Assembly: GCF_016862095.1 (NCBI RefSeq)
Contig: NZ_BOMH01000013.1
Coordinates: forward strand, 124,001 to 188,000
Origin: Actinoplanes cyaneus
GTDB lineage: Bacteria > Actinomycetota > Actinomycetes > Mycobacteriales > Micromonosporaceae
Reading direction: 5' to 3'
DNA: 64,000 nt
Shown here: positions 9,661-16,009 of the stretch, piece by piece
Layout: the number at the start of each line of letters is the position of its first letter
Numbering within the stretch: position 1 is the stretch's first letter
Notes under the pieces: generated by a model
What the model was told of the DNA's origin: nothing
What the model saw: only the letters and a program-made list of their open reading frames with translations
The model's database searches: none
Position numbers and translations under genes: made by a program

Positions 9661-10463
9661 CCGATCGAGCCCTTACCTCGGCAAAAACCTTCGCCGAGAG
9701 AATACAGATGGTAGGGCCCGTTCAGCGCCAAGCGCCGTGCCTGAGCTGCCGTTAGGGGTTACTCACCGGTACTACTCCAGGGTAGGCGATCTCGTTCCCC
9801 GGTGTCGGTACGCAGGCTCGATGCATCAGCCCGGATGGATGCGGTCTCGTTGGGTGAGAAACCGTACCCGGCGGCATGGACTGAGCTGATCAGTTGGACA
9901 TACCGGGCGTTTGGCACGGTGAGCTGCGCGTTGTCTGCCCCGCCGTCGCCGGTGCCGGCAGTGCGCGGGGCCGAGTCGTGGGAAGACCTCCCGGCTCGGT
10001 ACGTCCACGCGCCGGCCGCCTCCACGAGCCTGCCGCACGGGCCGGCGTCGTGCCCGCCCCGAGATCCACTACGACTCGCCGGTCGTCCGCTGCGGAACTC
10101 GCCCCGCGTGGCGGGCCGCGCTTCGTCGCGGGACACCGTGGCCGCGCGAGGCGTCGCGGCACAGTGGCGTGCCGGAGCCGGTCGAGCGAGGTTCGCGCTG
10201 CTCACGCCGTACGGGAAGCCTCGCAAAGGTGTTGATCGTCAGAAGTGCTCGTCGATGCGCCGCGGCGATGGAGGGCAGCCGGCACGTCTTGTCCCTCGAT
10301 CGGTGCGCATCTCGCAAGTTGCACGAGCCGCACGCAGAGCCCAGACGCTTTTCGGACTTCGCGTCCCCCCATAGGGGTGTTGACCGTTCCCAGGGACGCG
10401 CCAATCCTTGGCGGCGGTCACCGAGCGGTCACCGTCCGAAGCAGGGTCCCAGAGGGGAGCGAC
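9661..10463. other. 803-bp intergenic region with divergent promoters
   Basis: No convincing gene. Several open frames of 70-190 codons cross it on both strands, but none has a Shine-Dalgarno, a recognisable domain or consistent codon use, and they overlap each other. It must hold the promoters of the carboxylase gene (minus) and the conservon (plus). A TTGACC element at 10380-10385, about 85 bases before the kinase ATG, could be a -35 for the conservon. I see no riboswitch consensus. Confidence 0.5.
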
Positions 10464-12767
10464 ATGCAGCGCAGGAGCGACCGGACCATCCGGGGCCGCG
10501 TGGTGCGGATGCTGGCGCTGCCGCTGGCGGCCGTGCTGGCGCTGCTGACGGTCATCTACGTCAACGAGATCGCCCGGTATCGCAACGCCGCCGCCACCGC
10601 GCACCGCATCACCGTCATCCTGGCCCTGCAGAGCCTCGTCCAGGAACTGCAGAACGAGCGCGGCCTGACCGTCGCGGTGATCGGCGGCAACACCGGCTTC
10701 CGCGACCGCATCGCCCCGGCCCGCGAACGGGTCGACCGGCAGCGCGCCGCGGTCCGCTCCGCGCTGGACGGCGAGGATTCCGCGACGCTCGACGAGCTGG
10801 ACGGGCTGCCCCGGATCCGCAACAGCGCGGACGCCGGCCACGCCGAACGCGACGACACCTTCGACTTCTACACCGGGCTGATCGAGGACCTCAGCGGCGA
10901 CACCCGGCGCCTGGAGATCGTGCAGGACCTCGACCTGCGCCGCGGCGCCGAGTCGCTGGAGATGCTCACCGAGGTCAAGGAGGCCACCGCACAGGAATGG
11001 GTCTTCCTGGACGGCGTGATCACGGCCGGCGGTTTCCAGAGCGGCGAGTTCTCCGAACTGCTGAACATCGTCGCGTCGCGGGACCTGTCACTCGGCGAGT
11101 TCGACGAGTTCGCCGACGCGCCGGCCGCGGCCGCCAAGACCCGGGTGCTGGCCAGCCCCGCCGCCCAGCAGGCCCGCGCGGTGGAGACCGCCGCCCTGCG
11201 CGCCGGTGACCGGCAGAGCCTGGTCGCCGACTCCGGCGCCTGGTGGAGCGCGGTCGCCACGATGCTCGACGACATGACCACGCTCGGCGCGCAGATCGGC
11301 ACCGGCACCCTCACCCGGGCCCGCGACCTGCAGAAGACCGCCACCCTGCGGCTCGGCGCGCTCTCCCTGGTGGTCCTGCTCTGCCTGGCCGGCTCGGCCT
11401 GGCTCGCCATCGGCGCGACCCGTTCGCTCGCCGAGCCGCTGGCCGAACTGGCCGGCGAGGCCGACCGGCTGGCCCGGGAGAGACTGCCCGAGGCGGTACG
11501 CCGTGCCGCCGCCGGCGAGGAGACCGGGCCGCCCGAGCCGGTGCCGGTCGCCGCGGGCGCCAGCGCCGAGGTGCGCCGGGTCGCCGACGCCCTGGACCGG
11601 GTGCGGGCCACCGCGTACACCCTCGCCACCGAGCAGGCGCTGATCCGCCGCGGCACCTCCGAATCGCTCGCCGACCTGGGCCGGCGCAACCAGAACCTGC
11701 TCCGCCGCCAGCTCAGCTTCATCACCCGCCTGGAACGCGAGGAGTCCAGCCCGAACGGCCTGGCCAACCTCTTCGAGCTGGATCACCTGGCGACCCGCAT
11801 GCGGCGCAACGCGGAGAGCCTGCTCGTCCTGGTCGGCGCGGCCAGCCCCCGTACGTGGCCGCGCCCGCTGCCGCTGGCCGACGTGATCCGGGCCGCGGTC
11901 TCCGAGGTGGAGGAGTACCGCCGGGTCGTGCTGCGCCGCCTCGACGAGGCGATGGTGCACGGCGCGGTCGCCAGCGGCCTGGCCCACATGCTCGCCGAGC
12001 TGATCGAGAACGGCCTGACCTTCTCCCCGCCGGACCTGGAGGTGGAGATCCACGGGCGGCGGATCGGCGACGGCTACCTGATCGCCGTCTGTGACCAGGG
12101 TATCGGCATGAACGACGACGACCTGGCCCGGGCCAACCAGCGGCTGCGCGGCGAAGGTGACTTCATGACCGGGCCGGTCCGGTTCCTCGGCCACTACGTC
12201 GTCGGCCGGCTCGCCGCCGAGCTCAACGCCGACGTGCGGCTCACCCCGTCCCCGGTGACCGGCGTGACCGCCCGGATCAGCCTGCCCGCGGCCCTGCTCG
12301 CCGAGCCGGCACACCTGCCGGCCGCGCCTGCCGCCGCTCCCGCTCCGGCGCATCTGCCGGCCGGGCCCGCCGGGGCTCCCGCTCCGGCGCACGCTCCCGT
12401 CCAGGCGCCTCCGCTGGAGCAGCCGCGGACGGCGGACCCGGTCCGGATCCGGCCGCGCGCGCTCGAGGTCGACTACGTGGTCGTCACCGACCGGCCGGCG
12501 GCCCCGGCGCTGAGCGAGGCGACCCTGGGCGTGCCGGCACTCGGCGTCGCCGCTCAAGCGACAGGCATCGAACGTACCGCCAATGGTTTGCGCAAACGCA
12601 TCCCGCGTGCCCGCAGGCCGGACCGTCCGTCCGTGCCCGCCCCCCGGGAGGAGCCCACTGTGGAACTGAGCAACTCACCGGACGAGATCCGCACCCGTCT
12701 GACTGCTCTGCGCGACGGCATCCAGCGGGGCAGCGGCCTCGCGGCCACCTATGAGGAGACCCGATGA
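10464..12767 (+). CDS. cvnA: Conservon sensor histidine kinase-like protein (nitrate/nitrite-sensing NIT domain)
   Basis: 768 residues. Transmembrane segments lie at about 12-33 and 292-312. Between them is an all-helical extracytoplasmic NIT domain (NERGLTV and related motifs). A HAMP-like segment follows, then a region where the usual phosphoacceptor His box is degenerate, and a HATPase_c domain with N-box (HMLAELIENG, about 507) and G1 box (CDQGIGM, about 543). The C-terminal 170 residues are a Pro/Ala-rich tail. It is the first gene of a conservon, in which a kinase-like protein, roadblock protein, DUF742 protein and small GTPase form a membrane complex resembling a G-protein-coupled receptor system. 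ATG 10464 is chosen over upstream in-frame starts because AGGGGAG precedes it. Its stop overlaps the start of a 16-codon insert. Confidence 0.92.
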   Translation: MQRRSDRTIRGRVVRMLALPLAAVLALLTVIYVNEIARYRNAAATAHRITVILALQSLVQELQNERGLTVAVIGGNTGFRDRIAPARERVDRQRAAVRSALDGEDSATLDELDGLPRIRNSADAGHAERDDTFDFYTGLIEDLSGDTRRLEIVQDLDLRRGAESLEMLTEVKEATAQEWVFLDGVITAGGFQSGEFSELLNIVASRDLSLGEFDEFADAPAAAAKTRVLASPAAQQARAVETAALRAGDRQSLVADSGAWWSAVATMLDDMTTLGAQIGTGTLTRARDLQKTATLRLGALSLVVLLCLAGSAWLAIGATRSLAEPLAELAGEADRLARERLPEAVRRAAAGEETGPPEPVPVAAGASAEVRRVADALDRVRATAYTLATEQALIRRGTSESLADLGRRNQNLLRRQLSFITRLEREESSPNGLANLFELDHLATRMRRNAESLLVLVGAASPRTWPRPLPLADVIRAAVSEVEEYRRVVLRRLDEAMVHGAVASGLAHMLAELIENGLTFSPPDLEVEIHGRRIGDGYLIAVCDQGIGMNDDDLARANQRLRGEGDFMTGPVRFLGHYVVGRLAAELNADVRLTPSPVTGVTARISLPAALLAEPAHLPAAPAAAPAPAHLPAGPAGAPAPAHAPVQAPPLEQPRTADPVRIRPRALEVDYVVVTDRPAAPALSEATLGVPALGVAAQATGIERTANGLRKRIPRARRPDRPSVPAPREEPTVELSNSPDEIRTRLTALRDGIQRGSGLAATYEETR

Positions 12768-12814
12768 GCGAGCTTGCGAGTGCATCAGTGGGCACGGCCG
12801 AGGAGACCCGATGA
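12753..12814 (+). repeat. 47-bp duplication/insert forming a 16-codon mini-ORF between cvnA and cvnB
   Basis: The 15-mer GAGGAGACCCGATGA occurs at 12753-12767, the end of cvnA, and again at 12800-12814, the start of cvnB. The DNA between them makes an ORF (12764-12814) encoding MSELASASVGTAEETR. Its ATG overlaps the cvnA stop and its stop overlaps the cvnB start, both as ATGA. The insert therefore keeps stop-start coupling on both sides. From memory, MSELAS-like N-termini recur in Micromonosporaceae proteins, so this may be one copy of a dispersed short repeat; that needs a search. Confidence 0.7.
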
Positions 12815-13236
12815 CCGTGGAAGCGACGGCCGACCGGCACCAGTTCAACTGGATGCTCGGGAACTTCGTCCACCAGACCGACGGGGTCCGCGACGCCGTA
12901 GCCGTGTCGTCGGACGGGCTGCTCATCGCGGGCTCCGACGGGCTCGGCCGTGCCGAGGCCGACCAGCTCGCCGCGATCGTCTCCAGCATGGCGAGCCTGG
13001 CCCGGACGGCCTCCCGGCGCTACGAGTTCGACGGGCTCAAACTCATCATGATCGAGATGCGCCGCGGCTTCCTGGTCGTCTCGGTCATCCCGGGCGGCAG
13101 CTGCCTGGGCGTGGTGGCCGGCGGGGACAGCGACCTGGGCCTGGTCGGCTACGAGATCTCCCGGCTCGCCGAGCGCTTCGGGGACCTGCTGACCCCCGCG
13201 CTGATCGCCGAGTCCCGGCAACACCTCCCGCGATGA
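12811..13236 (+). CDS. cvnB: Conservon roadblock/LC7 domain protein
   Basis: 141 residues forming one roadblock/LC7 fold, the small alpha/beta domain used to regulate Ras-like GTPases. Visible features are the QFNWML start typical of CvnB, the strand AVAVSSDGLLIAGSDG and the hydrophobic C-terminal half ending in a helix (GYEISRLAERFG). In other conservons this protein binds the partner GTPase and the kinase-like protein and probably acts as a GTPase-activating or scaffolding subunit at the membrane. ATG 12811 is directly coupled to the mini-ORF upstream (ATGA), and its own stop overlaps cvnC (ATGA at 13233-13236). An in-frame start at 12751 would add 20 unrelated residues and is rejected. Confidence 0.93.
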   Translation: MTVEATADRHQFNWMLGNFVHQTDGVRDAVAVSSDGLLIAGSDGLGRAEADQLAAIVSSMASLARTASRRYEFDGLKLIMIEMRRGFLVVSVIPGGSCLGVVAGGDSDLGLVGYEISRLAERFGDLLTPALIAESRQHLPR

Positions 13237-13577
13237 GCCTGCATTCGGGGTCCGAGGAGCCGATCGTCCGGCCGTTCATGCTCACCGGCGGGCGCACCCA
13301 GCCGATGCAGGACGGGCTGAGGATCGAGACCCAGCTGTACGCCGCCCCGGCCGCCCTCTCCGCCCCCCTGCGCTTCGAGGCGCGCCGCATCGTCGAACTC
13401 TGCCAGGCGCCCCGCTCGATCGCCGATCTGGCGTCCGCGCTCCGCGTGCCGCTCGGCGTCGTACGGGTCATCGTCGCCGACCTGATCACCGAGGGTTTCG
13501 TGCTCGTGGACCAGGTGCCGGGAGAGCTCTCCACCACGCTGATCGAGAGGATCCGGGATCGTGTTCGGGCGATCTGA
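13233..13577 (+). CDS. cvnC: Conservon DUF742 winged-helix-like protein
   Basis: 114 residues. It carries the DUF742 hallmark VRPFMLTGGRT near the N-terminus and a helix-turn-helix-like C-terminal half (SIADLASALRVPLGVVRVIVADL). DUF742 proteins accompany the roadblock and GTPase proteins in every conservon; the helix-turn-helix suggests a regulator, although DNA binding has rarely been shown. The start overlaps the cvnB stop (ATGA), and the last 17 bases overlap the GTG start of the GTPase gene, so all four proteins are probably made in fixed ratio from one mRNA. Confidence 0.93.
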   Translation: MSLHSGSEEPIVRPFMLTGGRTQPMQDGLRIETQLYAAPAALSAPLRFEARRIVELCQAPRSIADLASALRVPLGVVRVIVADLITEGFVLVDQVPGELSTTLIERIRDRVRAI

Positions 13578-14157
13578 CACCATCGTCGCGCCGCTGCCGC
13601 CGGTCGCCGTCAAAATCGTCATCAGCGGCGGCTTCGGGGTCGGCAAGACCACCTTCGTGGGCGCGGTCTCCGAGATCGAGCCGCTGGTCACCGAGGCCGA
13701 GATGACGGAGAGGTCGATCGGCGTGGACGACACGTCAGCGGTGTCCGAGAAGACCACCACCACCGTGGCCCTGGACTTCGGCCGGATCACGCTCGACGAG
13801 GCGCTGCTGCTCTACCTGTTCGGCACGCCCGGGCAGGACCGGTTCGCGTTCCTCTGGGACGACCTGGTCGACGGCGCGCTCGGCGCGATCGTGCTGGTCG
13901 ACACGCGGCGGATCGAGGACTGCTTCCCGGCGATCGACTACTTCGAGGACCACGACATCCCGTTCATCATCGGCGTGAACACGTTCGACGGCGCGCGCCG
14001 CTTCGACCACACCGAGATCCGTGAGGCCCTCGGCCTGGACTCCGGCCTGCCCCTGATCGACTGCGACGCCCGCCGCCGCGAGTCCGTGAAGACCGTCCTG
14101 GTGACCCTGACCGAACGCGTCCTGGCCCGCCGCCTCGAGCGCGCCGGCATGTCCTAG
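13561..14157 (+). CDS. cvnD: Conservon small Ras-like GTPase
   Basis: 198 residues of the bacterial Rab/Ras-like class. P-loop GGFGVGKTT is at about 20-28, the switch II/G3 motif is GTPGQDRF in place of DTAGQ, and the G4 motif reads NTFD in place of NKxD, both usual in this subfamily. It hydrolyses GTP and is expected to cycle between the membrane kinase-like protein and the roadblock/DUF742 proteins. GTG start 13561 lies inside the end of cvnC. It is the last gene of the conservon; the following gene is 68 bases away and probably belongs to another unit. Confidence 0.93.
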   Translation: MFGRSDTIVAPLPPVAVKIVISGGFGVGKTTFVGAVSEIEPLVTEAEMTERSIGVDDTSAVSEKTTTTVALDFGRITLDEALLLYLFGTPGQDRFAFLWDDLVDGALGAIVLVDTRRIEDCFPAIDYFEDHDIPFIIGVNTFDGARRFDHTEIREALGLDSGLPLIDCDARRRESVKTVLVTLTERVLARRLERAGMS

Positions 14158-14190
14158 ATCCTTCTGAACCACGACTTCGGCATCCCTGTA

Positions 14191-14218
14191 CTCCCTGGTA
14201 GTCGCGCACCCCAGGGAG
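14191..14218 (+). promoter_or_regulatory. Small hairpin covering the ribosome-binding site of the EspC-like gene
   Basis: CTCCCTGG (14191-14198) can pair with CCAGGGAG (14211-14218). The second arm contains the Shine-Dalgarno AGGGAGGG of the next gene (ATG 14226). The hairpin could mask the site; it may also be chance in GC-rich DNA. Confidence 0.3.
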
Positions 14219-14225
14219 GGCACCG

Positions 14226-14750
14226 ATGCTGAAGGTCGATGCGGATGCTCTGCACGCGATCGGCGCCGAGGTCACCGCCGTCGCCGGCAGGCTGCGCAAA
14301 CTGCCGGACACCGGCCTGTCGCCGACGGCCTCGCCCGGCTCGGCGGCGGCCGCCGCCCGGACCGCCGAGAGAGCCTGGCACACCCGCCTGCAGCATCTGG
14401 CCTGCGAGGTCGCGGCCTTCGGAACGACGCTGACCGACGCGGCCGCGCGCTATGCGAGAGCCGACGACGCGAACGCGGACGACCTGCGCTCGGGCGAGCG
14501 ACCCTCCCGGACGCCGCGACCCGGAACGACAACTCCCGCCCAGCCCGGAACGACGACGCCGGGGCAGCCGGGAACGACAACCCCCGCCCAGCCCGGCACG
14601 ACGACGCCGGGGCAGCCCGGGACGACGACGCCGGCGGCCTCTCCCGGCGCGGCCGACGCGGCGTCGAGGCTCGCCCAGGCCGAGCCCTATGTCGCGGCGC
14701 TCACCGGCATGGCCTTCGGTCAGGCGCTGATCCCCGAGCCGCCGTCATGA
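14226..14750 (+). CDS. EspC/ESX-like (WXG100-related) type VII secretion protein with PGTTTPxQ repeats
   Basis: 174 residues. The first 85 form a helical hairpin of the EspC/DUF2580 kind: MLKVDADALHAIGAEV start, second helix near AWHTRLQHLACEVAAFG, then TLTDAAARYARAD. Residues 99-137 are five copies of an eight-residue Pro/Gly/Thr repeat (PGTTTPAQ/PGTTTPGQ), a flexible linker. A final helix is Ala-rich. Such proteins are small substrates or chaperones of type VII secretion systems and are typically encoded just before a DUF1023 hydrolase, as here (ATGA overlap at 14747-14750). No ESX machinery gene is in the window. Start supported by AGGGAGGG. Confidence 0.75.
   Translation: MLKVDADALHAIGAEVTAVAGRLRKLPDTGLSPTASPGSAAAAARTAERAWHTRLQHLACEVAAFGTTLTDAAARYARADDANADDLRSGERPSRTPRPGTTTPAQPGTTTPGQPGTTTPAQPGTTTPGQPGTTTPAASPGAADAASRLAQAEPYVAALTGMAFGQALIPEPPS
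14520..14636 (+). repeat. 24-bp tandem repeat inside the EspC-like gene (about 4.9 copies)
   Basis: Units begin at 14520, 14544, 14568, 14592 and 14616 and encode the PGTTTPxQ linker. Odd and even units differ in a set way (CCCGCC versus CCGGGG), which suggests that a 48-bp pair was duplicated. Confidence 0.85.
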
Positions 14751-15964
14751 GCGAACTCACGCTGAACGACCTGCTGGCCACCGACGCCGCGCCGTGGCAC
14801 GCCGCCGCGGACCGGTGGCGCCTCCTGGCGAAGGGCCTCGACCAGGCCGCCGACCAGCTCATCCGCGCCACCCGCGACCTGCCGCACGCCTGGCCGCACG
14901 GCTCCGGCTCGGACGCCGCCGCCGCGCGGGCCACCAAGCTCCGCGCCGAGGTAGGCAACACCCACGACCCGGCGAAACGCATCTTCGAGGCGATGGACCA
15001 GCACGCGTACGGCATGAACGCGCTCCGCCGCCAGGCCGAGGAGATCGTCGCCGCCGCCCGCAAGGCCGGTTGCACCGTCGACACGGCCACGACGACCGTC
15101 ACCGGCCCCGAGTCCGCCCACCCCGATTCTCTCCGGGCCGACCTGCGAGCCGTCGTGCACAAGGCCCGCGCCCTGGACGATTCCACGGCCCACGTCATCA
15201 CGGCCAACACTCCGTCACCAGGGGCCGGCTCCGGACACCACCGACCCCACCCGATTTCCCGTACGGACCTCGAAGCGCAAGCCCGGCGCACCCCCGCCCA
15301 GGTGCACCGCTGGTGGACCGCTCTCGCCCCGGACCAGCGGAAACAGGCCGTCCGGAACCACCCCGGCCTGGTCGGCGCGCTCGACGGCATCCCGGCCACC
15401 GACCGTGACCACGGGAACCGCGTGGTCCTGCGGCACGCCGTCACCGCGCTGGAGCACCACCTCGCCGAGCTCACCGCCCGGGAGAAGCTCATCCGCTCGA
15501 TGATCAGCCTGCACCGGTCGAGCGAGCTCTACCCGGAGTCGGCGAATCCGGGAAGGGCGGCCGTGGCGGAGCTCGACCGGATCGCCGACGAACGGGACAC
15601 CGTCGAGGGCACGCTCACCGGCGCCCGCGCGATCCGCTGCCGGCTCACCGATCCGGATGCTCCGCCGGCGTTGCTGCTGGGCTTCTCCACCGAGGGCGAC
15701 GGCCGCGCGATCGTCGCCGTCGGCAACCCGGACCTGGCGGGTGACGTGGTCACCTACGTCCCCGGCGCCGGGGACGGCCTGCCGGGCATCGCCGGCGAGC
15801 TGCGGCGGGTGGACGCGATGGCCACCGGCGAGCCTGCCACCGCGACGGTGCTGTGGCTCGACTCCTCCACCGATCCGGCCGACGAGCTGCGGAGCTTCCA
15901 GCAGGGGTTGCGCGCGACCCACGACGGGCCGCCGCCGCACCACACGGTGATCGGTCACGGGTGA
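14747..15964 (+). CDS. DUF1023 alpha/beta-hydrolase family protein, C-terminally truncated at the nucleophile elbow
   Basis: 405 residues. The N-terminal 100 form a WXG100-like helical domain (ATDAAPWHAAADRW). A long helical middle follows, and from about 290 comes the DUF1023 alpha/beta-hydrolase core: strands around PALLLGFST, AIVAVGNPD and TYVPGAG, then LRATHDGPPPHHTVIGHG and a stop. Full-length DUF1023 proteins continue from TVIGHS with YGS, the catalytic serine elbow, and then 100-150 more residues with the acid and His. Here the serine is replaced by Gly and the chain ends, so hydrolase activity is not expected. The 45 bases after the stop show no remnant in any frame. It is coupled to the EspC-like gene. 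It may be an inactivated enzyme or a protein retained for its helical part. Confidence 0.8.
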   Translation: MSELTLNDLLATDAAPWHAAADRWRLLAKGLDQAADQLIRATRDLPHAWPHGSGSDAAAARATKLRAEVGNTHDPAKRIFEAMDQHAYGMNALRRQAEEIVAAARKAGCTVDTATTTVTGPESAHPDSLRADLRAVVHKARALDDSTAHVITANTPSPGAGSGHHRPHPISRTDLEAQARRTPAQVHRWWTALAPDQRKQAVRNHPGLVGALDGIPATDRDHGNRVVLRHAVTALEHHLAELTAREKLIRSMISLHRSSELYPESANPGRAAVAELDRIADERDTVEGTLTGARAIRCRLTDPDAPPALLLGFSTEGDGRAIVAVGNPDLAGDVVTYVPGAGDGLPGIAGELRRVDAMATGEPATATVLWLDSSTDPADELRSFQQGLRATHDGPPPHHTVIGHG

Positions 15965-16009
15965 TCGCCGAGCGGCTCGGCTGTGCCCGGTTGGGTACGC
16001 TCGCACGCG

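Noticed and set aside
9700-10100. Possible riboswitch before the conservon or carboxylase
   Set aside because: Some short palindromes are visible, but I could not match any known riboswitch core.
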